Part shown: positions 16,997-26,634 of the stretch, one piece after another
Layout of the letters: each line of letters opens with the position of its first letter
Numbering within the stretch: position 1 is the first letter of the stretch
From: Novacetimonas cocois
GTDB taxonomy: Bacteria; Pseudomonadota; Alphaproteobacteria; Acetobacterales; Acetobacteraceae
Direction of reading: 5' to 3'
Assembly: GCF_003311635.1 (NCBI RefSeq)
Contig: NZ_QEXL01000008.1
Coordinates: forward strand, 1 to 64,000
Length of the DNA: 64,000 nt
Program-made: the position numbers and the translations under genes
The notes under the pieces: model-generated
Database searches by the model: none
The model's input: the letters and a program-made list of their open reading frames with translations, nothing else
Told to the model about the DNA's origin: nothing

Positions 16997-19489
16997 ATGG
17001 CGGGCCTATCAAAGCGGAAGTTATATCTGGCTGCGGGGGTAGCTTTCGGCACGTTTGTGCCGGTGGTGGGCAAGGCCGCGACGACGACGGTTGCCGCCCC
17101 TGGAACACATTACAAGGCGGATGCCCGCAAGAAGACGACGGCCACGAGCCATGTCCAGGGACATGCCAAGGCTGCGGGCCAGATCGCGGCCGCCAGACCG
17201 GAAGTCATCAATGTGGGCGGGCATTCGACAAATTCCGTGTTCTCGCCCGGCGCAGCACGGCACAGCACCACGCAGGTGACGGTCGTCACGGGCGAGGAAC
17301 TGCTCAAGACCGGGCAGAGCAACGTGCTGTCCGCGCTGGCGCAGGCCAATCCGGCCATCACCACCGCGGCCCTGCCGGGCGGTGGCGCGAGTTCCTTTGT
17401 CCAGACCATGCAGCTGCGTGGTCAGTCACCTGACGATACGCTTATTCTGGTGAACGGCCATCGCCGTCATATCGGGGCGAACTTCAACTCCAACGCGGGC
17501 ACCAACTGGGGCAGTGAACCGGCCGATATCTCGCTGATTCCCATCACGGCGATCGATCATATCGAGGTCATCACCGAAGGGGCATCGGCGCTGTACGGAC
17601 AGGACGCCATCGCGGGTGCCGTCAATATCGTGCTGAAGCGTGACACGCACGGGGGCACCATCAATTTCAAGAACAGCGGTTATTATGCCGGTGATGGTCA
17701 GGCGCTTGACGGTTCGGCCAATTATGCCATGGCGCTGGGGAACAAGGGCGGCTACCTTGATCTTGCGGCACAGGTCACCCATCAGCTGCCGACAACGCGG
17801 GGCGGTGATTTCTATGGCACCATGTTTGCTGACCCCGTCCGCAATGCCACGGCGGATCGCGACGTGCAGCGCGGGCTGGGCCTGCCCAAGAGCACGCTTG
17901 AAACCCTGAGCGAAAACATGTCCATTCCCGTGACGCACGGGTTCAGTTTCTACAGCACGTCTACCTTCTCGCACCGTCGGGCCAACGTGCCGGAAACATT
18001 CCGGGCCAATTCGGGTTCCGATATATGGATCAATCCGTCACTTTATCCCAATGGTGACCAGCCCTACATCACCATGGACCAGTATGATTTCGAAACGGAT
18101 AACGGTATCCGTGCGCGCAAGCTCGGTTTCGCATGGGATGCTTATGTAACCTATGGACGTGATGAGCAGACATACGGCACCAAGGATTCCGAAAATGCGT
18201 CGCTGACGGGGGATGCTTACACTTACAACCCGACGCAGACATCCTTTTATGATGGCAAGTCGATCTCCTCCGAGCTGACGGCCGGGCTCAAGGGATCGCG
18301 TTCGTTCCATACCGGTCTGCTGCCCCGGGATATCAATCTGAAATTCGGGGCGGAATATCGCCACGATACCTTCCAGATGACCGAAGGCGAGACCGCGTCA
18401 TGGGGCGGGCAGGGTGCGACGGATCACCCCGGCAACGTGCCGATGGCGGTTACGAACCAGAACCGTGACGTGTACGAAGGTTTCATAAACCTTGATTTCT
18501 ACATAACGAAGAAATGGGAATGGACGTTGGGAGGTCGTGTCGACAGCTACAACAACCTGGCCACTGTCGCGACCGGGTCCGTTGGCACGCGCTACAACTT
18601 CAACAAGCGCTGGGCGATCCGGGCCAATATCAATTCCGGGTACCGTCCGCCGACGCTGGGTGAAATGTCCTATTTCTATTCCGCGCCCTATCCCGGCTAC
18701 ACCGTGGATCAGGTACCGGCCAACAGCGCCATTGCCAAATATCTTGGCGCGGGCAACATGAAGGGTGAATACTCCCGCAGCTATACGATCGGGCTTGATG
18801 CGACGCCCGTGAACGATTTCCACATCACGGGCAACCTGTATTACATCGCGATCAATGACCGTCTGGGCAGCACCCAGTCCTATACGGTCAATCAGAATGA
18901 CACCACACTCAAGGAACTGCTGGCGCAGGCCAACATTTCAAGCGCGACATCGCTGTCGTACTATGCCAACCTCTATAACACCCAGACGTTTGGCGGCGAC
19001 CTGAGTGCGGATTACACCCTGCATACGCGCGGGTTCGGCAAGTTCCGGTTTGCCATGGGCATCAACTTTTCCGATAACGAAATACGTTCCGCCCGCAGCA
19101 ACCTTGTGAATGAATACACAAAGGAAATGGTGCTGCATTCCGCCCCGAAAAACCGGGAGCAGATCAGCGTGAACTGGCAGTACAAGAAATGGTCGGTTTT
19201 CGTGCAGGAAATGCGTTACGGCTCCATTACCTACATGGCCGCGCCGACCGGTCCGGGTTCCGTGCCGTTTGAGCAGAACCCGGCCTTCATCACCAATGTC
19301 GAGGTCAATTACAAGCCCGTGCCGCGTTGGACCATCGGGGTGGGTGCCAATAACATCGGTAACAAATATCCGACCCGTATTGCCAGTTCGATTGCAAACT
19401 CGCAGCAGGGTCTTGCAAAATATGCTTCCTACTCCCCCTACGGGTTCAATGGTGGCATGTATTATGTCAAGACGTCCCTCGATTTCTAA
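16997..19489 (+). CDS. TonB-dependent outer-membrane receptor
   Basis: 830 residues from ATG 16997, chosen because AGGGGGA (16984-16990) lies six bases upstream; ATGs at 16934 and 16991 fit less well. The signal peptide is KRKLYLAAGVAFGTFVPVVGKA. The plug domain contains VTVVTGEELLKTGQSNVLSALAQANPAITT, LRGQSPDDTLILVNGHRRH and IDHIEVITEGASALYGQDAIAGAVNIVLKR, typical of receptors with the GASALYG plug signature. The barrel ends in YYVKTSLDF with a C-terminal Phe. Such receptors import siderophores, cobalamin, oligosaccharides or other large substrates with TonB energy; the substrate is unknown. The 130-residue N-terminal extension before the plug is mostly the low-complexity TTTVAAPGTHYKADARKKTT type. 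Confidence 0.92.
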   Translation: MAGLSKRKLYLAAGVAFGTFVPVVGKAATTTVAAPGTHYKADARKKTTATSHVQGHAKAAGQIAAARPEVINVGGHSTNSVFSPGAARHSTTQVTVVTGEELLKTGQSNVLSALAQANPAITTAALPGGGASSFVQTMQLRGQSPDDTLILVNGHRRHIGANFNSNAGTNWGSEPADISLIPITAIDHIEVITEGASALYGQDAIAGAVNIVLKRDTHGGTINFKNSGYYAGDGQALDGSANYAMALGNKGGYLDLAAQVTHQLPTTRGGDFYGTMFADPVRNATADRDVQRGLGLPKSTLETLSENMSIPVTHGFSFYSTSTFSHRRANVPETFRANSGSDIWINPSLYPNGDQPYITMDQYDFETDNGIRARKLGFAWDAYVTYGRDEQTYGTKDSENASLTGDAYTYNPTQTSFYDGKSISSELTAGLKGSRSFHTGLLPRDINLKFGAEYRHDTFQMTEGETASWGGQGATDHPGNVPMAVTNQNRDVYEGFINLDFYITKKWEWTLGGRVDSYNNLATVATGSVGTRYNFNKRWAIRANINSGYRPPTLGEMSYFYSAPYPGYTVDQVPANSAIAKYLGAGNMKGEYSRSYTIGLDATPVNDFHITGNLYYIAINDRLGSTQSYTVNQNDTTLKELLAQANISSATSLSYYANLYNTQTFGGDLSADYTLHTRGFGKFRFAMGINFSDNEIRSARSNLVNEYTKEMVLHSAPKNREQISVNWQYKKWSVFVQEMRYGSITYMAAPTGPGSVPFEQNPAFITNVEVNYKPVPRWTIGVGANNIGNKYPTRIASSIANSQQGLAKYASYSPYGFNGGMYYVKTSLDF

Positions 19490-20273
19490 GGGATTCTGAA
19501 ATGCAGGAAATGTTGCAACCGATGGCTACAGGCTGAGTGGTATGCAACACGTGAAGATGACGGCATGAAGACCTGCGGGTGCTGAGGCTTGGCGTTTTTT
19601 CGTCCTGAAGAGCCTGTGGCCTCGCATGTCCCATGCAACAGGTCGCCCAACGATCCGGTGACGGGGCAGTGGAACAAAACCCGTGTTTTTGCCCCGGATG
19701 ATCTGGCGGTTTCAGGGGCAGTCCGTCGATTCTGGCTGCCCCGACCAGATTTTCGCTTGCGGATCCCTGATCGATAATAGGTCGTCCTGATACTGTTCCC
19801 CCATCGAAACCTGAATGGTGGCTGTCAAATGCCGCCCGCATCCGGAAAACTTTCGGGGCATCCCTATGGAAGGGTAGCGTCCGGTTTGGATGGTCGTTTG
19901 TCAGGACAGTGCTGTTGCATGGCGGAAGTTCGGACTCCCGGCCTTGTCCTTATGTCTTTTGTCTGTATGGGCCATGATGTCTGTTTGATCGTATGGCGTC
20001 GTCATGCCGGCAGTTGATTGACCGGGCGCATATCGCCTGTCGTCCATATTCCCAGTTGCTCCATTCCTCGGTGAACATATCAGACGGAAGCGTTGTGCGC
20101 CTGCGCCTGCGCCTGCGCCTGGGATGGAGAGGGGAGGACATAAAGATATTTATTGTGAATTTTTTAAGACGGTTACGTGAATTAAAGATGAAACGTGGTT
20201 TGTACTGTGTAAATTAAGTAAATGATTTGATAGATGGGCTCCATCAAGATTCATTATGGAATGCCCCATAGCA
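19490..20273. other. Long intergenic region between two TonB receptor genes
   Basis: About 780 bases. Small open frames exist on both strands, but none has family features or a good ribosome site. The right-hand third (after 20130) is AT-rich and probably contains the promoter of the next receptor. A short hexamer repeat lies at 20096. Confidence 0.5.
20096..20120 (+). repeat. Tandem hexamer TGCGCC x4
   Basis: Four perfect copies of TGCGCC followed by T, 154 bases upstream of a TonB receptor gene. Short tandem repeats of this kind can change copy number, but four units outside the coding frame may be neutral. Confidence 0.8.
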
Positions 20274-22643
20274 ATGAAGAAATTTTTACTGCTGAGCGCT
20301 GTCTGGGTTTTTGCGTATGAGACCCCTTCAATTGCTGAAGAAAAACCTGACAATCGTCAGGAGGGGCAGAAACGGACCAACCTGACCAAGGCAAAAAGCC
20401 ACACGAACGATATGAAATCAGGGGCCGAAAAAATCGCGGTTCTTTCGCGTCGCAAGGTGGCGGGCGGTGGCATGATGGTGAAACATACCACGCCCAAGAC
20501 GGTCAGTTCGCTCTCACACGATTACATCGCCATGCAGTCGCCCACGTCGACGATCGAATCCCTGATCCAGAACCTGCCGGGGGTTGTATCCGCAAGCGAG
20601 GGGCCTCTGACGACATCCTTCTCGACCATACATATCCGTGGCATGGCGCAGGCGGAAATCGGTGTCACGCTGGAAGGGATGCCTGCCGCCAATCCATTTA
20701 CATACAGCACCTATACGCCCTCACTCGTCGATAGCGAGAATATGGGCCAGGTCAATGTCATGCAGGGGTCGGTTGATATCAATTCCCCGACCTATAATGC
20801 CACGGGTGCCGAGATTTCAGCCTCGATACGACGCCCTTCTGACCAGCAGAACATCTATGTCGCCGCGTCTGGTGGGTCTTATGGGACAAACAAGGATTTC
20901 ATTCGCTATGATACCGGGGAAATCGGGCATTCCGGTGTGCGTGCCTTTGTCTCCGGTTCTTATTCGCGCAGCGACATGTGGCGCGGGGTAGGGGATATAC
21001 GACGCTGGCATGTGGATGCCGCGCTTACAAAAAACTGGTCGCCGGGAAATGACTCGGAAGCAATATTTGGGTTTACGCAGGCAGCGCAAGGAGAATGGCT
21101 TTACCCGTCAATGGCGAACTGGAAAACATATGGCGTCAATTATGGCCTGAATGACCAGTATTCTGCAGGGGACACGCATTATGTCGGCCTGAATGGTAAA
21201 AATACCGGCGCAATCTATGGCGCGCTGAAAAATCATTTCAGTTTCGGGCATGGACTGAGCCTTGATGCGGAAGCGTATTCCGTCGAATTTCATGGCCCCT
21301 ATTATTATGGGGAAAGTGTTCCCGTCTCGAACGGGTATGTCGGTGCGGAAAAATATACGCACCTGGACGATTATCAGAATCTTCCAGGATACAACCCGGC
21401 CAATAGCAAATTGACATCTGTCGAAGTTTCAAACTGGTACACAATTTCTTCCGGACTGACCCTTGTGGGACACTGGAAGCACAGGTTCAACACACTGAAT
21501 TTCAGTTACTGGTATTCGTACGCTCAGGAAGCCGCGGATGAACGGTTTTATGCAGTCAACAGCCAGGGGAAATGGAACGGACATGGCACCCCGCTGACAG
21601 CGAATGGCGGCATTCCCATAGACGAAGATAACGAAAACGGCCTGCAGCAGTTGAGCAGTTTTGCCGTGGACGATAAAATGTCGTTTTTCCATGATCGCCT
21701 GACAATCGATGGCGGCATCAGGATGGCAATGGCGAACCGTCAGTATACCCAGGACCTGCCGGATGTCACGGCAAGAAAGTCCATTCATAATGTGTTCGTT
21801 CCGGCGCCACAGGTTCTGATCAGCTATCGCTTCAACCCGCGGCATCAGATCTATGTCAACGGCACAACTGGCTATCACCTTCCTGCGGCATTGAGTTCGC
21901 AGCTTGCCTCCTACAGCTATTCGACCGGCAAGGCTGAGTCATTGCCGATGTCGGATTACAAGCCGGAATATATGATCACCGAAGAAGTCGGTTATCGCTA
22001 TAATGGTCTTTTAATGGCCAATGTCGCAGGGTTTCATTACAACGTAACGAATCATCAGGTCTCTGCCGAAAGTTATGAGCCGGGTTCAACATCGACAATT
22101 TCACAGCTGATCAATGCAGGCGGCCTGGAGGCTTATGGTATACAGACCGAAATTGCCACGCATCCCTGGCATCATCTGAGCTTCTATGCATCAGGTCAGT
22201 ATATGCATACCAGGAATGGCAACAATATTGCCTATGAAGGTGACTATCTGGCGACAAAGGGAAAGCAGGAAGTCGGCGCGCCCAAATTCTCCGGCTCCCT
22301 GGGACTGACATATAATGATGGGACATGGTTTGGAAATTTCACGCTGCAATACACGGATTCCCAATACTCCACCCTTATGGATGACCAGAGCATTCCAAGC
22401 TACATAACGGCAAACCTTGGCGTGGGTAGAAACCTGCCAAAAATTGGCAGGGTCGCGCCGAAGATCAGGTTGAATCTCGTCAACCTTGGTAATGAGCACT
22501 ATCTGTCATCCATGTATGGATATACGACCAATGCGACGACGCAGCACGGTATTGTCACAGGAAAGACCTTTACAGGGTCGCAGCCTACCTATGTCATTGG
22601 TTCCCCATTTGTGATCATGGCAACACTTTCAGCCAATTTCTGA
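20274..22643 (+). CDS. TonB-dependent outer-membrane receptor
   Basis: 789 residues from ATG 20274, the start that begins the signal peptide MKKFLLLSAVWVFAYETPSIA; ATG 20256 would add six residues. The plug domain holds STIESLIQNLPGVVSASEG, FSTIHIRGMAQAEIGVTLEG and a receptor-like NVMQGSVDINSPTYNATGAEI. The barrel includes PAPQVLISYRFNPRHQIYVNGTTGYH and ends YVIGSPFVIMATLSANF. It is the closest relative, within the window, of the broken receptor at 54.2-56.8 kb. The phospholipase C gene follows 205 bases downstream in the same direction, which suggests a link with phospholipid or phosphate-compound scavenging; that is inference. Confidence 0.92.
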   Translation: MKKFLLLSAVWVFAYETPSIAEEKPDNRQEGQKRTNLTKAKSHTNDMKSGAEKIAVLSRRKVAGGGMMVKHTTPKTVSSLSHDYIAMQSPTSTIESLIQNLPGVVSASEGPLTTSFSTIHIRGMAQAEIGVTLEGMPAANPFTYSTYTPSLVDSENMGQVNVMQGSVDINSPTYNATGAEISASIRRPSDQQNIYVAASGGSYGTNKDFIRYDTGEIGHSGVRAFVSGSYSRSDMWRGVGDIRRWHVDAALTKNWSPGNDSEAIFGFTQAAQGEWLYPSMANWKTYGVNYGLNDQYSAGDTHYVGLNGKNTGAIYGALKNHFSFGHGLSLDAEAYSVEFHGPYYYGESVPVSNGYVGAEKYTHLDDYQNLPGYNPANSKLTSVEVSNWYTISSGLTLVGHWKHRFNTLNFSYWYSYAQEAADERFYAVNSQGKWNGHGTPLTANGGIPIDEDNENGLQQLSSFAVDDKMSFFHDRLTIDGGIRMAMANRQYTQDLPDVTARKSIHNVFVPAPQVLISYRFNPRHQIYVNGTTGYHLPAALSSQLASYSYSTGKAESLPMSDYKPEYMITEEVGYRYNGLLMANVAGFHYNVTNHQVSAESYEPGSTSTISQLINAGGLEAYGIQTEIATHPWHHLSFYASGQYMHTRNGNNIAYEGDYLATKGKQEVGAPKFSGSLGLTYNDGTWFGNFTLQYTDSQYSTLMDDQSIPSYITANLGVGRNLPKIGRVAPKIRLNLVNLGNEHYLSSMYGYTTNATTQHGIVTGKTFTGSQPTYVIGSPFVIMATLSANF

Positions 22644-22727
22644 AAAATGATAAAGCGTTAAGGTAGTAATGAGCATAAAATTTTAGATATGAAGAAATGG
22701 AGGTAATTAGAGGTGGGTTGTTCGGTC

Positions 22728-22746
22728 GAGCAAATGGATTTTGCTC
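22728..22746. terminator. Small hairpin between receptor and phospholipase genes
   Basis: GAGCAAA (22728-22734) and TTTGCTC (22740-22746) are perfect 7-bp arms with a five-base loop, 85 bases after the receptor stop. A T-run is absent downstream, so it may be an attenuator-like hairpin rather than a terminator. Confidence 0.35.
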
Positions 22747-22848
22747 TTGGTATGCCTGTCATTGAGTTTTCTGTTCAAAAAATAACCATCATTCCTGAAA
22801 ATGATTCCCCGTAGTTTTGAAAAAACTTCTTCCTGATGCGAGTGAACG

Positions 22849-25350
22849 ATGACGACACGTAGAGATTTTCTGAAGTATGCGCTTTGGTCCGGTACTGTCG
22901 GTTCAGCCGCAGGATTGCCTGCCTCCATCAGTCGCGCATTCGCCATTGCGCCCGATGTTGGCGCAACCTGGCAGGATGCCGAGCATGTGGTGATCCTGAT
23001 GCAGGAAAATCGCTCGTTCGATCATGTTTTTGGAACGCTTCAGGGGGTGCGCGGGTTCAATGATCCACGCGTCATGCGACTGCCTGATGGGAATCCGGCC
23101 TTTGTTCAGGGCAGCAAGACAGGGGAAACCTATCTGCCGTGGCGGCTTAACATTCGTGACACGCGCATTACATGGATGGGGTCGATCCCGCATTCGCGCG
23201 ACAGTCAGGTGGATGCCTGGAACAATGGTGGGCACGACAGGTGGATTGACGCCAAGAAGTCACATCGGAAGGAATATGCCGGCTATCCGATGACCATGGG
23301 CTATTATACGCGCGAAGATCTGCCGTTCTACTACGCACTGGCGGATGCTTTTACCGTCTGTGACCAGAATTACTGCGGCGCAATGACCAGCACCACCCCC
23401 AACCGTCTGCTGTTCTGGACCGGGACCGTGCGTGACAGGCAGGATCCGGCGTCCAGGGTCTATATGCGCAATGGCGACATACTGGAAGGCGGAATGCGGT
23501 GGACCACGTTCCCCGAACGTCTGGAACAGGCCGGGGTGTCGTGGAAATTCTATCAGAACGAACTTTCCCAGACTGGCGGCATGAGCCATCAGGAGCGTGC
23601 ATGGCTTTCAAATTTCGGATGTAATGTACTGGAATATTTCGATCAGTATGCCGCCATGACCAATCCGGGGTTCAGTGTATGGCTTGAAGAGCGTATCAGT
23701 GACTGTCAGAAGCATATCAACGGACTGAACAGTCAGGAAATGCTTGTTTCGGAGACACGCGCGGAGCAGCTTGCCGAAGCGCATCAACTGCTGAATGTCC
23801 TGATGCGTCGCCGTGCAACGGTAACCGGCCGTTCACCGGAACAACTGACGCTCCATGAACGCGGATTGTTTGAAAAGGCTTTTGTCATCAATAGCGGCGA
23901 TAAGAATTATCGCAAACTGGAAAAGCTGAAATTTCATGATGGCAAAAAAGCCATGCATATGGACGCCCCCAAGGGGGATGTGCTTTATCAGTTCAGGCAG
24001 GATGTAAAGACAGGCAGGCTTCCGACCGTATCATGGCTTGCCGCGCCAGAGCATTTTTCAGATCATCCGACGTCACCATGGTATGGCGCATGGTATGTTT
24101 CCGAAATCATGGATATCCTGACTGAAAATCCCGAAGTCTGGAAAAAGACGATTTTCATCATGACCTATGATGAAAATGACGGTTATTTTGATCATTGCTG
24201 TTCTTATGCCGCACCAGATCCCCGGCAGCCGGAAACGGGTGTGTCGTCACATGGTATCGGTCATGCCGGACTGGAATATACAACGGCACAGGATGAAATA
24301 AATCGTGGGGTGCCCGGTCATCTGGCGCGTAGTGGACCAATCGGTCTGGGGTTCCGTGTGCCGATGATCATAGCCTCTCCCTGGAGCAGGGGAGGGTATG
24401 TCAATTCGCAGCTGTTTGAGCATACATCCACGCTGCGTTTTCTTGAAACTTTCGTTGAGGCCAAATTTGGCAGGAAAATCAGGGAGACGAATATTTCACC
24501 TTGGCGTCGGGCGATAAGTGGTGATCTGACCTCATGCTTCCAGCCTTATGACGGGAGTGTTCCTGCCCTGCCTTTCCTGGAACGCGATGCCTATCTGCGC
24601 ACTGTCGAGGATGCCCGTAACCGGCCGATGCCCGGTGGTTTTCGCACGTTGGATACAACCGAAATCGCGGCATTGCGTAATGATCCGGCAAAAGTGCAGG
24701 AAACTGTGCGGCAGGAAGCCGGCACCCGTCCGGCCTGCGCCCTGCCTTACGAACCATATTGCAATGGCGGGATATCGGCAGATGGCAGGCAGGCTGTCAT
24801 TCATCTTCGGGCTGGGAAGGAACGTTTTGGCGCCCGTTCTGCCGGCGTGCCATTCAATATCTATCGTCATGACGTGAAATCCGATAGTGGCATGCATGCA
24901 GGCACCTATGCCGTGGCAGCGGGTGATATGCTCAATGTCTCTTTTCCTATCTCAACCTTTGTGAATGACATCTATGATATCGATGTCCATGCGCCTAATG
25001 GTTTCTATCGGCGGTATAAGGGGCGCAAGAATGGCCTGCGCCTGCAGGTGGAGTGTGTCTATCTGCGCGGTCCGGGTAAGGAGCTGGTCCTGAGGATAGG
25101 CAATCATGGGACGAAAAGTGTTGGTGTGGCATGCATGTTGTCTGGACCTGACACGATGCGTTCACTGCGGATAGCCGCCGGTCATAGTATTGATGTGGCA
25201 TTCGATCTGTCACAGACCATGCTTTGGTATGATATATCCCTCACCAGTTCGGATGAAAGCGAACTTTTGTACCAGTTTGCCGGACGGATTGAGACGGGGA
25301 GGGCCGGACGTACGGATCCGGGGATGGGAGCGATTTCCCATAAGAAGTAG
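22849..25350 (+). CDS. Phosphocholine-specific phospholipase C, Tat-exported
   Basis: 833 residues. The N-terminus MTTRRDFLKYALWSG is a twin-arginine signal, so the enzyme is folded before export to the periplasm or beyond. The phosphoesterase domain begins VVILMQENRSFDHVFG (residues 48-62), with metal-site sequences later in the domain (MTYDENDGYFDHCC near 440, SHGIGHAG soon after). The C-terminal part carries the duplicated DUF756-like domains usual in bacterial phospholipase C. The family splits phosphatidylcholine or sphingomyelin into diacylglycerol or ceramide plus phosphocholine; acid phosphatase AcpA-type enzymes share the fold, but length and domain order fit phospholipase C. The upstream TonB receptor may be transcribed with it. 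Confidence 0.92.
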   Translation: MTTRRDFLKYALWSGTVGSAAGLPASISRAFAIAPDVGATWQDAEHVVILMQENRSFDHVFGTLQGVRGFNDPRVMRLPDGNPAFVQGSKTGETYLPWRLNIRDTRITWMGSIPHSRDSQVDAWNNGGHDRWIDAKKSHRKEYAGYPMTMGYYTREDLPFYYALADAFTVCDQNYCGAMTSTTPNRLLFWTGTVRDRQDPASRVYMRNGDILEGGMRWTTFPERLEQAGVSWKFYQNELSQTGGMSHQERAWLSNFGCNVLEYFDQYAAMTNPGFSVWLEERISDCQKHINGLNSQEMLVSETRAEQLAEAHQLLNVLMRRRATVTGRSPEQLTLHERGLFEKAFVINSGDKNYRKLEKLKFHDGKKAMHMDAPKGDVLYQFRQDVKTGRLPTVSWLAAPEHFSDHPTSPWYGAWYVSEIMDILTENPEVWKKTIFIMTYDENDGYFDHCCSYAAPDPRQPETGVSSHGIGHAGLEYTTAQDEINRGVPGHLARSGPIGLGFRVPMIIASPWSRGGYVNSQLFEHTSTLRFLETFVEAKFGRKIRETNISPWRRAISGDLTSCFQPYDGSVPALPFLERDAYLRTVEDARNRPMPGGFRTLDTTEIAALRNDPAKVQETVRQEAGTRPACALPYEPYCNGGISADGRQAVIHLRAGKERFGARSAGVPFNIYRHDVKSDSGMHAGTYAVAAGDMLNVSFPISTFVNDIYDIDVHAPNGFYRRYKGRKNGLRLQVECVYLRGPGKELVLRIGNHGTKSVGVACMLSGPDTMRSLRIAAGHSIDVAFDLSQTMLWYDISLTSSDESELLYQFAGRIETGRAGRTDPGMGAISHKK

Positions 25351-25769
25351 AAAGTAAATATTGCATGTGGTAAAATTTCGTGGATTGAAGAGCGTCATTC
25401 CGGGCGTTGTGCATGTATGGCGGCACTGAATCCGGGACTTTTTGATGTTGCGGCCTTCAATGTGCTCCCAACACTGACTGTATCCGTTGGACAATGCGTG
25501 CCTGACGTCTGCATGTCCTGCGGCGCTTGCAAACAGACAGGCTTTCCTTGTGCTTCGGTCTTGGAAAAAGGCTATGTGACCATTGCCTACCTTGCCGTCC
25601 TGACAGGATATGCAGACACTGCCATGTAAATGCATGGAATATGTCTGGCGGGTTGATGCCGGTATATGGCTTCAACAGGGCCGAACCAAGGGCATGAGTG
25701 GTCAGGCCGATCCCGCAGAACTCGCCTGCAAATACTCATGATAGCGGAGAGCGGCTGGCGTAATGGCAA
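25351..25769. other. Intergenic region, no gene recognised
   Basis: About 420 bases between the convergent phospholipase C and PaiB-family genes. Short open frames exist on both strands but have neither family features nor ribosome sites. Unlike most convergent junctions here, it has no double-hairpin repeat. Confidence 0.5.
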
Positions 25770-26420
25770 TCAGGCAGGCGGATTGTCGCGAAAACGCTGC
25801 ATCCACCGGGCGAGTGCCCTGTCAGGATGGTTTGCGACGATTTCGGAGAAGATTTCCGGCGTTTCGTCCTGGCCGAGTTTGAAAGCGGCATCGATCCCGT
25901 CAACCTCGATTGTAAAGGCCACGATATGCTGGGCCAGCCGGGTCGCGCGCTCCCCGGCTTCGTCGAGGGTCCATGGATCAGGCTGTGCCGTTTCCATGAC
26001 ATGGACAAGATCCTGAACGCTCTGCCATGTCTGCTCTTCGTGGAAGCGCAGGATGCCACGCAGTTCCGCGCGGGCGTAGTTCCACGTGGGGATCCAGTTC
26101 CGGTTCGTCACCAGATGGGGCGAGACATAGGCCTGAGGGCCGCAGAACAATGCCCTGACGCTGTATGGCGCCTGCAGGTCGGCAGGGGGGAAGCGTCTGC
26201 GGGCGAGATGCCCCTCCAGCCGGATGATATGACCTTTATCGTCCGCATGGGCCAGTAGCGGCAGAAAAAGCGGCAGGCTGTCCGGCCATGAAGGACTGCT
26301 GATGGTGGCAAGCGGAAATTCCCGTATCAGGGCAAGGACATCCCGGCTGTCCCATTCGCGCACGGCAGACGGAGGAGACATGATTTTCTTTGCCGCGTCG
26401 GGTCCGCTCGTATGCGCCAA
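25770..26420 (-). CDS. FMN-binding negative regulator, PaiB family
   Basis: 216 residues from a TTG at 26420, which has AAGGA about nine bases upstream; the alternative ATG 26381 has no ribosome site but gives 203 residues, nearer the family N-terminus. Family features: LALIREFPLATISS, the central GHLARRRFP and ALFCGPQAYVSPHLVTNRNWIPTWNYARAELRG, then AFTIEVDGIDAAFKLGQDE. The Bacillus PaiB protein affects sporulation and protease genes; most family members are flavin-binding split-barrel proteins of unknown ligand. It is divergent from, and its start overlaps the leader of, a MocR-type regulator. Confidence 0.87.
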   Translation of the reverse strand: MAHTSGPDAAKKIMSPPSAVREWDSRDVLALIREFPLATISSPSWPDSLPLFLPLLAHADDKGHIIRLEGHLARRRFPPADLQAPYSVRALFCGPQAYVSPHLVTNRNWIPTWNYARAELRGILRFHEEQTWQSVQDLVHVMETAQPDPWTLDEAGERATRLAQHIVAFTIEVDGIDAAFKLGQDETPEIFSEIVANHPDRALARWMQRFRDNPPA

Positions 26421-26634
26421 TTCCAGGGTCCTTCGTCCAACTCTGCTTCTGAAATCTTTTTTGTTGTTTCATACGCTCCTGCAAGAGCCAAGTTTCAAAA
26501 TGCCAGGGGGCCATCCGGCAGGCGGGGGGAAGCGGTTTTCGGGAAAGCGGTTTTTTTTGAAATTATTCTCGACATGGACCTCATGGCCGCACAAAAATAA
26601 GGCATGCAGGGGACCAGACGGAGGGATGATTTCG

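Noticed and set aside
20096-20120. CRISPR-like repeat
   Set aside because: Only a six-base tandem unit; no spacers. No CRISPR array was seen anywhere.
25417-25629. Small plus-strand open frame with five Cys
   Set aside because: No ribosome site and no recognisable motif; the Cys spacing does not match a ferredoxin or zinc finger.
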